DNA of 64,000 nt from Paraburkholderia podalyriae (GCF_014397785.1 NZ_VZQQ01000017.1:1-64000); one strand, 5' to 3'. Shown: positions 46,834 through 55,993, numbered from the stretch's first letter. Made by a program: numbers and translations. Notes: generated by a model not told the origin, from the sequence alone.

Positions 46834-47427
46834 TCAGAACGCTTTCTTCCAGCCGCCGCCGTACGCGATATCCGCGAACGCCGCGCGTTGACGCGGCGCC
46901 TTCTCGCGTTCGCGCAGAACCGGGTCCAGTTTGTCGACGTCGCCGTAATGGCCGAGCGAGATCATCGCGATCGGTTCGACGTCCTTCGGCAACTCGAACG
47001 TGGTGCGGAACGCGTTGACGTCGAAGCCACTCATCTGATGCGCGGCGAGACCCAGCGCGTGCGCCTGCAGCACCAGCGACATCGCCGCCGCGCCCGCGTC
47101 GTAGAACGCGCAGCGGTTCACGTCGCCCTTGTTGGTCAGCGTGTGCGCGGTCACCGCGATCAGCACCGGCGCGGGCGCGTTCCAGCCCTGGTTGAACGGC
47201 ACCAGCGTGGCAAAAGCCTTCTTGAACGCGATTTCGTCGACGCTGCGATCGAAGACGACAAAACGCCAGGGCTGCGCGTTATACGAAGACGGTGCCCAGC
47301 GCGCCGCTTCGAGCACGACGCGCAACTGATCGCGGCTCACCGGCTCGCTCGAATACGCACGTGGGCTCCAGCGACCTGCAATCAGCTCGTGAATGGCAAC
47401 TTCGGTTGAGGCGGGTTTGTTGGCCAT
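46834..47427 (-). CDS. Nitroreductase-family FMN oxidoreductase
   Basis: 197 aa. FMN phosphate contacts come from RWSPRAYS near the N-terminus, and APSSYNAQPWRFVVF and the C-terminal ISLGHYGDVDKLD complete the family pattern. The fold is an obligate dimer using NAD(P)H to reduce nitro compounds or quinones. Physiological substrate unknown. Starts at ATG 47427 with a purine-rich GAGAGAAG upstream. Confidence 0.88.
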   Translation of the reverse strand: MANKPASTEVAIHELIAGRWSPRAYSSEPVSRDQLRVVLEAARWAPSSYNAQPWRFVVFDRSVDEIAFKKAFATLVPFNQGWNAPAPVLIAVTAHTLTNKGDVNRCAFYDAGAAAMSLVLQAHALGLAAHQMSGFDVNAFRTTFELPKDVEPIAMISLGHYGDVDKLDPVLREREKAPRQRAAFADIAYGGGWKKAF

Positions 47428-47618
47428 GCGCTTCTCTCGGTAGAAATTCATCATCGCTGGGCGGCTGCCCAAGGCCACATAGGATAACGGGCTTTCGGTG
47501 CGCGCTCCAAGTTGCCGCGCGACGCTATGCGCGCTGGCAGCAAAACGCGCACGGTCCGCTTCGGGGCCGTGCGTCGTCGCTTCGGGGACGGTGAATCCGC
47601 GCGGCTCGCGAAGGCGCG

Positions 47619-48901
47619 TCAGATTGCCTGTGGCGTCGGCACTTTGGCCGGGCGGTTGATGCGCAGCACGATCACCGCGGCGACGAGACACAAGCCGCCG
47701 GAAATCATCGACGCAACCGTGTAAGTGCCAAGGCTTGCGCGCAGCATGCCCGCGCCGAGCGCCGCGAATGCCGCGCCGAGCTGGTGTCCCGCCACCACCC
47801 AGCCGAACACGATGGGTGCCGACTCCTTGCCGTAGACGTCGGTGGCGAGACGCACGGTCGGCGGCACGGTGGCGATCCAGTCGAGGCCGTAGAACACCGC
47901 GAACAGCGGCAGCCCGAAAAAGTCGATGCCGAACGCATGCGGCAGATACATCAACGACAGGCCGCGCAGCCCGTAGTACCAGAACAGCAGCACGCGGCTA
48001 TTGAAGCGGTCCGACAGCCAGCCCGACATCGTCGTGCCGAACAGGTCGAATACGCCCATCGCCGCGAGCAGCGACGCGCCCTGCACTTCCGTCATCCCGT
48101 AGTCGCCGCACATCGCGATCAGATTGGTGCCGACATAGCCATTGGTGCTCGCGCCGCAGATGAAGAAACTGAAGAACAGCAGCCAGAAGTCGCGCGTTTT
48201 GCTCGCCGACGCGAGCGTGCCGAACGCGATTGCAAGCGGGTTCTGCTTCGTGACGGTCGTGGTGATGGGCGCGTCGTGGGGTTCACCGTACGGGCGCAGT
48301 TGCATGCTGGCCGGATGCTCGGCAGCAGGAACGCGACGAGCGGAATCACGACGCCCGCCGCGAGCGCGACGACCCACACGACCTGGCGCCAGCCGTAATG
48401 CTCGGCGATGGCCGCGAGCAGCGGCAGGAACACCAGTTGGCCGGTCGCCGAGCTGGCAGTCAGGATACCCATTACGAGACCGCGGCGGGTGGTGAACCAG
48501 CGCGTCACGACGGTCGCCGACAGCGACAGCGCCGCCACCCCGGTCGAGCCGCCGACCATCACGCCCCAGATCAGCACCATCTGCCACGGATGCATCATCA
48601 GCGACGACAGCGCGACGCCCGCGGCCATCGTGCCGAGCGCGGCGAGCAGCGTCGGACGCACGCCAAAGCGCTGCATCGCGGCGGCCGCGAACGGCCCCAT
48701 CAACCCGTACAGTGCGATGTTCACGGAGATCGCGAGCGAGATCGTCGCGCGGCTCCAGCCGAATTGGTGCTCGAGCGGCACCATCATCACGCTCGGTGTC
48801 GCGCGCGTACCCGCCGCCGCGAGCAAAACCAGGAACACCACGGCGACGGTCAACCAGCCGTAGTGGAATCGTCCGCCTATCAGTCGCGCAGCCCAGTTCA
48901 T
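47619..48901 (-). pseudogene. MFS transporter disrupted by a one-base frameshift
   Basis: The N-terminal half (from ATG 48901, GGGAG five bases upstream; MNWAARLIGGRFHYGW) encodes six spans and runs in frame to LVAFLLPSIRP. The C-terminal half (EHPASMQLRPYGEP to the stop at 47619) lies in another frame. The frames meet near 48320, where one extra C on the coding strand would restore LLPEHPASM. The full product would be about 427 aa, similar to MCT/OFA-type MFS carriers. It is divergent from the TetR gene. Real decay or a sequencing error are both possible. Confidence 0.85.
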
Positions 48902-48966
48902 CGGTTCTCCCATCGACGCGCCCGGATGGCGGCGTCGTTCGTGTGATTACGGCGTCGGTGAATGAC

Positions 48967-48986
48967 TTGTGACAGATCGGTCACAA
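48967..48986. promoter_or_regulatory. Operator-like inverted repeat 1
   Basis: TTGTGAC and GTCACAA, 7-bp arms with a six-base spacer (AGATCG), between the divergent MFS and TetR genes. Probable binding site of the adjacent TetR-family protein. Confidence 0.55.
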
Positions 48987-49002
48987 TGGTGTTGCGATGT
49001 TA

Positions 49003-49018
49003 GTTACTGGTCGGTAAC
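49003..49018. promoter_or_regulatory. Operator-like inverted repeat 2
   Basis: GTTAC and GTAAC with a six-base spacer (TGGTCG), the same geometry as the repeat at 48967. The two centres are 34 bases apart, about three helical turns, so two dimers could sit on one face. Confidence 0.5.
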
Positions 49019-49065
49019 ATGTCAAGGTAGCAATCAAGGTAGCAATTTCATTCGGGTGACTTGCC

Positions 49066-49713
49066 ATGTCCGACAGCGAAACTCTCAAGCCCGCGCCTAC
49101 TCGCGCCCGGCGCGCGCGCGGCGCGCAGACCGCCGGGCCGCAGGCGCAGCAGCATCTGCTGCGCGCGGCCAGCGAGTTGTTCTATCGCGAGGGCGTGCGT
49201 ACGGTCGGCGTCGATGCGGTGGTCGAACGCGCGGGCGTGAACAAAATGAGCCTGTACCGGCAGTTTTCGTCGAAGGACGAGCTCGTGATGGCGTATCTGG
49301 AGCAGAAGGACGAGCAGTTCTTCCGCTACGTCGAGAAGAGTTTCGCGAAGCATCCGGGCGAGCCGGCGAAGCAGCTTCAGCAGTACTTCGACGATCTCGC
49401 GGTGCGTGCCTCGGTCGACGATTACCGCGGTTGCCCGTTCGTGAACGTGTCGGTGGAGTTTTCCGATACCGCGCATCCGGCGCGGCAATTCGTGTTCCGC
49501 AACAAGCAGCGCTTGATGGCGCGCCTGCTCGAACTGTCGACGGCGGCCGGCGCCGGTGATCCGCAAGCGCTCGCCGATGCGCTCGGGCTGCTGATCGAGG
49601 GCGTGTACGCGGCGAGCCAGACTTATGGGCCGGGCTGCGGGCCGATCCTCGCCGCGCCGAAAGTCGCCGCGCAGTTGATCGCGGCCGCTTGCGGGCAGAC
49701 GCGGGCACGCTGA
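49066..49713 (+). CDS. TetR-family transcriptional regulator
   Basis: 215 aa. The N-terminal helix-turn-helix spans about 28-75 (AASELFYREGVRTVGVDAVV, AGVNKMSLYRQFSSKDELV). The C-terminal ligand domain includes DDYRGCPFVNVSVEFSD, found in a subgroup of TetR proteins. It is divergent from the broken MFS gene and probably represses it and itself through the two inverted repeats between them. Ligand unknown. Confidence 0.9.
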   Translation: MSDSETLKPAPTRARRARGAQTAGPQAQQHLLRAASELFYREGVRTVGVDAVVERAGVNKMSLYRQFSSKDELVMAYLEQKDEQFFRYVEKSFAKHPGEPAKQLQQYFDDLAVRASVDDYRGCPFVNVSVEFSDTAHPARQFVFRNKQRLMARLLELSTAAGAGDPQALADALGLLIEGVYAASQTYGPGCGPILAAPKVAAQLIAAACGQTRAR

Positions 49714-49771
49714 GCCAATCCGTCAGCCGGGTCCATTAAAATTGCGCTTTTTCCCACCGCGTCCGTCCGCC

Positions 49772-50326
49772 ATGCCGTTCCCCTCCGAATCCCATGATGC
49801 CGTCATCGCCGCGACCCGTCATTGGCTGACCGAGGCCGTAATCGGCCTGAACCTGTGTCCGTTCGCGAAGGCCGTGCATGTGAAGGGGCAGATCCGCTAC
49901 GCGGTCACCGAAGCTGACACACTCGAAGCGGTGCTGACCGATCTGGAAGGCGAACTGCAGACGCTCGCCGCTGCCGACCCCGCCGCCATCGACACGACGC
50001 TGCTGATCCTGCCGCGCGCGTTCGGCGAATTTCTCGACTTCAACGATTGCCTGTTCTTTGCCGACCGGCTGATCCAGCAGCTGCGGCTCGAAGGCGTCAT
50101 CCAGATCGCGAGCTTTCATCCGCATTACCAGTTCGAAGACAGCGAGCCCGACGATATCGAAAACTACACGAATCGGGCGCCCTATCCGATCCTGCATCTG
50201 CTGCGCGAGGACAGCATCGCGCGGGCGGTGCAGGCCTTTCCCGACGCGCAGCAGATTTACGAGCGCAATCAGGAAACGCTGCGGCGCATTGGCGTCGCCG
50301 GCTGGGATGCGTTGATGAAGCGCTGA
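49772..50326 (+). CDS. DUF1415 family protein
   Basis: 184 aa conserved proteobacterial protein of unknown function. The family signature includes the N-terminal WLTEAVIGLNLCPFAKAV and the central LDFNDCLFFADRLIQQL, then ASFHPHYQFEDSEPDD and NRAPYPILHLLRE. Conserved Cys, His and acidic residues suggest a catalytic or metal site, but none is proven. Starts at ATG 49772. Confidence 0.88.
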   Translation: MPFPSESHDAVIAATRHWLTEAVIGLNLCPFAKAVHVKGQIRYAVTEADTLEAVLTDLEGELQTLAAADPAAIDTTLLILPRAFGEFLDFNDCLFFADRLIQQLRLEGVIQIASFHPHYQFEDSEPDDIENYTNRAPYPILHLLREDSIARAVQAFPDAQQIYERNQETLRRIGVAGWDALMKR

Positions 50327-50334
50327 GTCGCGCC

Positions 50335-51177
50335 TCAGCCCAGCACGAAGAACCGCTCCTTCAGCGCATCGAGTCCGAGGGTGTCCAGCACTTCGCCGAG
50401 CCGCTCGGCCGGCCGGCGCCGCGGCAAATCCTTGTACTGCGCGATGATCAGCTCGTTTTTCATCGAGTGTTCCCAGCCGACCAGTTCGGTCACACTGACC
50501 TGATAGCCATGCGCTTCGAGCTGCAGGCAGCGCAGCACGTTCGTGATCTGGCTGCCGAATTCGCGCGTGTGCAGCGGGTGACGCCAGATTTCCGTCAGCG
50601 CGCTCTTCAGCGCCCGGCCTTTGTTCTGGCGCAGCACGCCGGCCACCTCGGCCTGGCAGCAAGGCACGACGACGATGTGCTTCGCGTGCTTTTCGAGCGC
50701 GAAGCGAATCGCGTCGTCGGTGGCGGTATTGCACGCGTGCAGCGCGGTCACGATGTCGATTTCGGCGGGCAGGCGCGTCGACGTGATCGACTCCGCCACC
50801 GACAGATTCAGAAACGACATCCCGCTGAAGCCGAGCCGCGCCGCCAGCTCTTCGGACTTCGTCACCAGCTCTTCGCGCGTTTCAATGCCGTAAATGTGCG
50901 AAGGCCCACCTGCGGTGTCCTGAAACTCCTTGAAAAACAGGTCGTACAGGATAAAACCGAGGTATGACTTGCCCGCGCCGTGATCGACGAGCGTCAGCGA
51001 CCCCTGCTGTGCCTTCAGGTCCTCGAGCAGCGGCTCGATGAACTGGAACAGATGGTAGACCTGCTTCAGCTTGCGACGGCTGTCCTGATTCATCTTGCCG
51101 TCGCGCGTGAGGATGTGGAGCTCTTTGAGCAGTTCGACGGACTGGTTGGGACGGATTTCGTGGGTTTTGCCGGACAT
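50335..51177 (-). CDS. SAM-dependent methyltransferase (Methyltransf_32-like)
   Basis: 280 aa. The SAM-binding loop is LTLVDHGAGKSYLGFIL (about 65-80), followed by IYGIETREELV and DIVTALHACNTATDDAI; VVVPCCQAE further on is typical of this poorly characterised group. Substrate unknown; RNA or small molecule are both possible. ATG 51177 (MSGKTHEIRP) is used; an ATG five codons earlier is equally possible. Convergent with the DUF1415 gene. Confidence 0.78.
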   Translation of the reverse strand: MSGKTHEIRPNQSVELLKELHILTRDGKMNQDSRRKLKQVYHLFQFIEPLLEDLKAQQGSLTLVDHGAGKSYLGFILYDLFFKEFQDTAGGPSHIYGIETREELVTKSEELAARLGFSGMSFLNLSVAESITSTRLPAEIDIVTALHACNTATDDAIRFALEKHAKHIVVVPCCQAEVAGVLRQNKGRALKSALTEIWRHPLHTREFGSQITNVLRCLQLEAHGYQVSVTELVGWEHSMKNELIIAQYKDLPRRRPAERLGEVLDTLGLDALKERFFVLG

Positions 51178-51565
51178 CGTGTGGGCCGCCATCAATTGCC
51201 GTGCGAACGTGCGACAGATGACGGAAAAAGAGAAGAGTTGCTGCCAGTTTACCCAAAGTGCCGCACTCCCAGCGAGCACGCCGCGCGGAACACGCGGGAC
51301 GGGCAGTCCGCTGGGAACATTTCCTGCTCAAAAGGCGGTGCGCGAAAGTGTCTCGATAATGGCTGAAAAGAGCTTACGCGCCGGCTGAGCCTGCAGATGC
51401 AAGCCGTGTTGCCGAAAACAGGACGCTGTCCGGCCGTGCGATTCGGACACGCGGGCCGGAGGATGTGGGGAGAGCGGTCCCGGGAGCGGGCCGAACGTTA
51501 CGGAACCAGCAGCGAGCCGGCGTAGCCACCGCTCGCGCGCTCGGATGATCACAGAAGAGGCGGCA
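51178..51565. other. Intergenic region with no recognised gene
   Basis: 388 bases between divergent genes. No tRNA, terminator or convincing short gene was found. It must contain promoters for both sides, but no good -35/-10 pair stands out. Confidence 0.4.
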
Positions 51566-51886
51566 ATGGATACGGTACCCAACGGAAATGTCGAGCAGAA
51601 GTTTCAGGAAATGCTGGCGAAGCTCACCGCCGCGCCGGCATGGTCGGAGAAGCAGCAACTCGAACTCGAGATGGCACGCGATATCTCCACGGAAATGCTG
51701 CGGCTCGCCGAAGTCATGCGCGACGGCAACGTCGATCTCGAAACCTGCCTGACGATGCTCAAATACGCCAAGGTGCTCGACTTCGTGATGACGACACTCG
51801 CGTCGCGACGCGACATCAAGCCGCAGACGCTACGGGTGATCTTCAAGCTCGCCGGGCTGAAGGTCGACGAAGCCTATCCGGGTTAG
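51566..51886 (+). CDS. Conserved small helical protein, unknown function
   Basis: 106 aa, soluble, mostly alpha-helical and acidic at its N-terminus (NVEQKFQEMLAKLTAAP, ISTEMLRLAEVMRDGN), ending LKVDEAYPG. No signal peptide or membrane span. ATG 51566 is chosen because AGAGGCGGCA lies upstream. G+C-rich codon use matches the neighbours, supporting a real gene. Family not recognised. Confidence 0.65.
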   Translation: MDTVPNGNVEQKFQEMLAKLTAAPAWSEKQQLELEMARDISTEMLRLAEVMRDGNVDLETCLTMLKYAKVLDFVMTTLASRRDIKPQTLRVIFKLAGLKVDEAYPG

Positions 51887-51926
51887 CGCGCGACGCGGGC
51901 TTCCGCACTCCCCCTCCACGCTCGTC

Positions 51927-52136
51927 TCAAGCGCGCGGCGCCTCGACGGGCGGTGTTCCTTCGTGAAATAGCGTCTTGAGCTGCGCGCGCAGCTCCGGCG
52001 AATCCGCGTGCTGGTGAACGCTGACGGCATGCTGGACCGCGGCTTCGAGCAGTTCGCTGTCGCTGTCGGCGGACAGCGCGACAGTGCAGTTCGTTTCGCT
52101 CGGAAACTCGCGACAGTCGATATATTTGCGGGTCAT
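51927..52136 (-). CDS. DUF1059 family small protein
   Basis: 69 aa. MTRKYIDCREFPSETNCTVA and LLEAAVQHAVSVHQHADSPEL match the DUF1059 pattern with two conserved Cys (C8, C17) and a conserved His. The role is unknown; the Cys/His pattern may bind metal. The 3' end converges on the 106-aa gene. Confidence 0.85.
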   Translation of the reverse strand: MTRKYIDCREFPSETNCTVALSADSDSELLEAAVQHAVSVHQHADSPELRAQLKTLFHEGTPPVEAPRA

Positions 52137-52589
52137 GGCAACCTCCTTGAACCAGACAAGATGGACCCTTCCACCGATTCAACACGCGAGGTGCGTCGGC
52201 TGTCGGCGCGCGGCAGTGAAGCGCGCCGCAGCGGCTGCGTCGGAAATGACGTGATCGGGGATTGACGCGAGCAACGACGCGAACGGCGTCCGATGGAAGG
52301 GGTTTGAAAAGTATAGGTCGCGTGCCGCGCGAGCCAAGCGGTGAACGCGATGCGCAACGGCCGGGGGAAAGACTGAATCCAGTGTTTCCGGCCCGGGGCG
52401 GCCGAGCCTCGCTGCCTGGCTGAATAGCCGCCTGCTTGCCTGCACCGGGCAGTGTTCTGCAATGTTCGGTAGCCTGCGACGGCGTTTGCCGCGCACCGCG
52501 CGCGGTGTGACAATAGCGCCCTTCGCGTCGCCCGTCCGCTCGCTGGCCGCGGCGCACCGCCATTTTTCCCCGCTGATCCGCTGAACCGC
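52137..52589. other. Intergenic region upstream of the flavoprotein gene
   Basis: 453 bases between divergent genes. GACAAT at 52507-52512 could be a -10 for the flavoprotein gene about 80 bases before its ATG. No gene, tRNA or clear terminator found. Confidence 0.4.
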
Positions 52590-53861
52590 ATGCCATCCTC
52601 GCTCGATTCCGCCCGCGTCGCCGTGATCGGCGGCGGCCCCGCCGGCCTGATGGCCGCCGAAACGCTTGCCCGGCGCGGCGTGCGGGTCCACGTGTATGAC
52701 GCGATGCCGTCGGTTGGTCGCAAATTCCTGATGGCGGGCAAAGGCGGCATGAACATCACGCATTCGGAACCCCTCGAGCCGTTTCTCGCACGCTACGGCG
52801 CGCGCCGCGCGCACATCGCGCCATGGCTCGACGCGTTCGGTCCCGACGCACTGCGCGCATGGCTGCATGAGTTGGGCGTCGAGACATTCGTTGGCAGTTC
52901 GGGGCGCGTGTTCCCGTCCGACATGAAGGCCGCGCCGATGCTGCGTGCGTGGCTGCATCGGCTGCGCGAAACGGGCGTGCAATTCCATATGCGTCACAAG
53001 TGGAGCGGCTGGGCGTCAATGCCCGGAGACGACGCCGCGCAGGTGCTGCGCTTCGACACGCCCGCCGGTGAACAAACGGTGAGCTGCAACGCGGTCGTGT
53101 TCGCACTCGGCGGCGCCAGCTGGCCGCGTCTCGGCTCGGACGCCGCGTGGGTGTCGCTGATGACGCCGCACGACGTCCCGGTGATGCCGCTGCGTCCCGC
53201 GAACTGCGGCTTCGACGCGGACTGGAGCCCGTATCTGCGCGAGCGTTTCGCCGGTCAGCCGATCAAGCCCGTCGCGATTTCGCTGACCGGTGTAGACGAA
53301 AACGTCCACAATCGACAAGGTGAAATACTTTTGACCGAAACGGGCCTCGAAGGGAGCCTGATTTACGCGTTGTCGGCGCTTATCCGCGAGCGCATTCTCG
53401 CCGACGGCGAGGTCACGATCGCGCTGGATCTCGCGCCGGGCTTGACGCTCGAGCGGGTCGTCGAGGAAGTGACGCGGCCGCGCGGCTCGCGCTCGATCGC
53501 GAGTCATCTGCATGGGCGAATCGGGATCGGCGGGGTCAAGCTGGCGTTATTGCACGAGATTCTGTCGAAGGAAGCATTCGCCGATGCGCGCGGCCTCGCT
53601 CACGCGACCAAAGCGCTGCCGGTGCGGCTCCTGCGCGCGCGACCGATCGACGAAGCGATCAGCACGGCGGGCGGGATCCCGTTCGAGGCACTGGACGCGC
53701 ATCTGATGATCGACCGGATGCCAGGCGTATTCTGCGCGGGCGAAATGCTGGACTGGGAAGCGCCGACCGGCGGTTATCTGCTGACTGCCTGTTTTGCCAG
53801 CGGGCTGGTGGCTGGCCAAGGCGCATGCACGTATCTGGAAGCGCGCGGCGCGTCGGCGTGA
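52590..53861 (+). CDS. TIGR03862-like flavoprotein (HI0933 family NAD(P)/FAD oxidoreductase)
   Basis: 423 aa. The FAD dinucleotide motif VIGGGPAGLMAAETLARRG is at about 11-29, GRKFLMAGKGGMNITHSE near 45-62 and the C-terminal GVFCAGEMLDWEAPTGGYLL binds the flavin. The family is widespread but uncharacterised. The 35-base stretch at 53291-53325 is duplicated in the spacer near tRNA-Thr. Confidence 0.87.
   Translation: MPSSLDSARVAVIGGGPAGLMAAETLARRGVRVHVYDAMPSVGRKFLMAGKGGMNITHSEPLEPFLARYGARRAHIAPWLDAFGPDALRAWLHELGVETFVGSSGRVFPSDMKAAPMLRAWLHRLRETGVQFHMRHKWSGWASMPGDDAAQVLRFDTPAGEQTVSCNAVVFALGGASWPRLGSDAAWVSLMTPHDVPVMPLRPANCGFDADWSPYLRERFAGQPIKPVAISLTGVDENVHNRQGEILLTETGLEGSLIYALSALIRERILADGEVTIALDLAPGLTLERVVEEVTRPRGSRSIASHLHGRIGIGGVKLALLHEILSKEAFADARGLAHATKALPVRLLRARPIDEAISTAGGIPFEALDAHLMIDRMPGVFCAGEMLDWEAPTGGYLLTACFASGLVAGQGACTYLEARGASA
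53291..53325. repeat. Copy 1 of a dispersed 35-bp repeat, inside the flavoprotein gene
   Basis: Matches 55178-55212 at 31 of 35 positions in the same orientation. Here it encodes part of VDENVHNRQGE. The shared core is ATCGACAAGGTGAAA. Confidence 0.8.
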
Positions 53862-53876
53862 CGCGCGCAATCGCCG

Positions 53877-55001
53877 TCATCGAACCTTGAGCCGCCACAA
53901 CGACGTGACCTCGGCCGCTCGCGCAACGTACAGCGGATCGTTCTGATCGCTGGCCTTCGGATGCCGTGGGCGAATGTCCTCACGTCCCACGACACTCAGC
54001 CCCGCGTGCTCGATCGCCGCCAGCAGCCACTCGCGCGTGCGCAGGCCGAGGTGCTCGGCGAAATCCGAAATGATCAGCCAGCCCTCGCCGCCCGGCGTCA
54101 GATGAGCCGCAAGCCCGTTCAGGAAGCCGAGCAGCATACGGCTGTCCGGATCGTAGACCGCGTATTCGAGCGGCGACGCAGGCCGCGCCGGCACCCACGG
54201 CGGATTGCAGACGACTAGCGGCGCGCGTCCGTCCGGAAACAGATCGGCTTGCACGATCTCGACCTGCTCGCCGTAGCCGAGGCGCACCAGATTTTCACGA
54301 GCACATGCAAGCGCGCGCGAATCCTGATCCGTCGCGACGACCTTGCGCACGCCACGTTTGGCCAGCAGAGCGGCCAGCACGCCGGTGCCGGTGCCGATAT
54401 CGAACGCAAGGTCGAGCGACGGCAGCGCCGTGCGCGCGACGAGATCGACATACTCGCCGCGTACCGGTGAGAACACGCCATAGTGCGGATAGACGCGCTC
54501 GCCGAGCGCGGCAATCTCAACACCTTTCTTGCGCCATTCGTGCGCGCCGATCAAGCCCAGCAATTCGCGCAACGACACGACCGACGCCTCACCGGTCGCC
54601 GGGCCATACGCTTCGATACAGGCCTGCCGCACGTCGGGCGCGCGGCGCAGCGGAATGCCGTAGTCGGCATCGAGCGGAATCAGGATCATGCCGAGCGTGC
54701 GCGCGCGCTGCGACTGCGCCTGCCGATGCAGGTTGAACGCGTCGAGCGGTGTCGCGCCCTGCTTGCGGGGCTTGCGTTCGAGCCGGCGCGTGACCGCCTG
54801 CAGCAGTTGGCGCGCATTCTGGAAATCGCCGTGCCACAGCAGCGCGATGCCCTCGCAGGCGAGGCGGTAGGCCGAATCGGCGGTGGTGCGGTCGTCGGCG
54901 ACGACGACGCGCTTAGGCGGCGGCACGGCCGCTTCGGAACGCCAGCGTGCGGTGCGCGGGCCGTCGGCTTCGGGCCAGGTGAGAGTTGTGGGGCTGGTCA
55001 T
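53877..55001 (-). CDS. Class I SAM-dependent methyltransferase with NPPW motif
   Basis: 374 aa. A variable N-terminal domain (1-190) precedes a Rossmann methyltransferase domain: AFDIGTGTGVLAALLAKRG is the SAM loop, VVATDQDS the acidic strand, and LVVCNPPWVPA the NPPW/Y motif of N-methyltransferases acting on glutamine or adenine (RsmC/PrmC-like). Target unknown. Convergent with the flavoprotein gene. Confidence 0.85.
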   Translation of the reverse strand: MTSPTTLTWPEADGPRTARWRSEAAVPPPKRVVVADDRTTADSAYRLACEGIALLWHGDFQNARQLLQAVTRRLERKPRKQGATPLDAFNLHRQAQSQRARTLGMILIPLDADYGIPLRRAPDVRQACIEAYGPATGEASVVSLRELLGLIGAHEWRKKGVEIAALGERVYPHYGVFSPVRGEYVDLVARTALPSLDLAFDIGTGTGVLAALLAKRGVRKVVATDQDSRALACARENLVRLGYGEQVEIVQADLFPDGRAPLVVCNPPWVPARPASPLEYAVYDPDSRMLLGFLNGLAAHLTPGGEGWLIISDFAEHLGLRTREWLLAAIEHAGLSVVGREDIRPRHPKASDQNDPLYVARAAEVTSLWRLKVR

Positions 55002-55353
55002 GGCGCAATGGAGTCGATGTGACGTCGCCGGCGACGAGGACCGCGGCAGCGGACCAGCATACTCGGTGGCTGCCGGTCATTCCGGGCGACGCCCGAATAG
55101 TACCGTACCGCCATCGTGCGGATTCGCGGCGCGGTATGCGTCGGTGAAGGTGATCAAGGGAGTTTAGACGCACCGAATGTAGACAAACAAGTCCACGATC
55201 GACAAGGTGAAAGAGATATCGTGATTTTTGAGCCATCGAGCGGCTCACCTCACGCTGCCTTCGCACGCTTTGACGTGCGTGAAATCCGCGCAATAAGCCT
55301 GACCGAGGCTTCCGTCATCGGCTTCCGCAACGATTCGGGCGTCTTCCACCGGA
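55002..55353. other. Spacer beside tRNA-Thr with repeat copy and possible remnants
   Basis: About 350 bases between the methyltransferase gene and the tRNA terminator. It contains the second 35-bp repeat copy (55178-55212). A minus-strand frame with protein-like sequence (FPVEDARIVAEADDGSLGQA) lacks a good start. I see no intact gene here. Confidence 0.4.
55178..55212. repeat. Copy 2 of the dispersed 35-bp repeat, intergenic
   Basis: 31 of 35 identical to 53291-53325. Lies about 190 bases from tRNA-Thr in a spacer with no intact gene; its reading frame would give VDKQVHDRQGE. Confidence 0.8.
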
Positions 55354-55396
55354 AAAGAAAAACCCCGCCGAAGCGTGCGCTTCGACGGGGTTTTCC
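55354..55396 (-). terminator. Intrinsic terminator downstream of tRNA-Thr
   Basis: The plus strand reads AACCCCGCCGAAGCG, a short loop, then GCTTCGACGGGGTTTT. On the minus strand the stem is followed by TTTTTCTTTT, ending the tRNA transcript. Confidence 0.85.
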
Positions 55397-55400
55397 AATC

Positions 55401-55476
55401 TGGTGCCGGCTGCAGGACTCGAACCCGCCACCTCATGATTACAAGTCAAGCGCTCTACCTGATGAGCTAAGCCGGC
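55401..55476 (-). tRNA. tRNA-Thr (anticodon TGT)
   Basis: 76 bases including encoded CCA. Acceptor stem GCCGGCT/AGCCGGC; D-arm AGCTCATCAGGTAGAGC; anticodon loop CTTGTAA with TGT (genomic 55441-55443); T-loop GGTTCGAGTCC. It reads ACA (and other Thr) codons. It lies 19 bases downstream of sspB on the same strand and is followed by a terminator. Confidence 0.95.
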
Positions 55477-55495
55477 ATGAGGCGGTGATTCTACT

Positions 55496-55993
55496 TCATT
55501 TCACGATCTTAAGGCGAGCCCTGCCGCCGCCTTTCGAGCCATCGTCGTCGGGCTGCGGTTTGTCGCTGGCTTCCGTCGCTGCGGCCGGGTCGGCCGGTGC
55601 GGTTTCGACCGCGTGCGGAGTCGTCGGCGTATCGGCTTCGTCCGCGGCATCCGCGCCCGAATCCTGAGCCTCGCCGCCCGCCGATTCGACCGGGAACGCC
55701 ATGCCCTGGCCGTTTTCGCGCGCGTAGATCGCGAGAATATTGGCGACCGGCACCTCGATTTTGTGCGACTTGCCGGAAAACCGCGCGTTGAACTCGATCC
55801 ACTCGTTGCCCATCTGCAGCTGGCTGGTCGCCTCGAAGCTGATGTTCAACACGATTTCGTTGTCACGCACGAACTGACGCGGCACACGCGTCTGATTGTC
55901 GACCCGGACCGCGATGTGCGGCGTGTAGCCGTTATCCGTGCACCACTCGTAAAGCGCGCGCAGCAGATAAGGCTTGGTGGAAATCTCTTGCAT
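55496..55993 (-). CDS. sspB: ClpXP protease specificity-enhancing factor SspB
   Basis: 165-aa adaptor that delivers ssrA-tagged proteins to ClpXP. The folded substrate-binding domain covers about 1-100 (KPYLLRALYEWCTDNGYTPH, NISFEATSQLQMGNEWI). An acidic, Ala/Pro-rich flexible linker follows, ending in the ClpX-binding tail RARLKIVK. It is directly downstream of sspA, as usual. Confidence 0.95.
   Translation of the reverse strand: MQEISTKPYLLRALYEWCTDNGYTPHIAVRVDNQTRVPRQFVRDNEIVLNISFEATSQLQMGNEWIEFNARFSGKSHKIEVPVANILAIYARENGQGMAFPVESAGGEAQDSGADAADEADTPTTPHAVETAPADPAAATEASDKPQPDDDGSKGGGRARLKIVK

Noticed and set aside
55116..55667. 183-codon plus-strand frame across tRNA-Thr
   Set aside because: It reads through the terminator, the tRNA and the antisense of sspB, so it cannot be a real gene.
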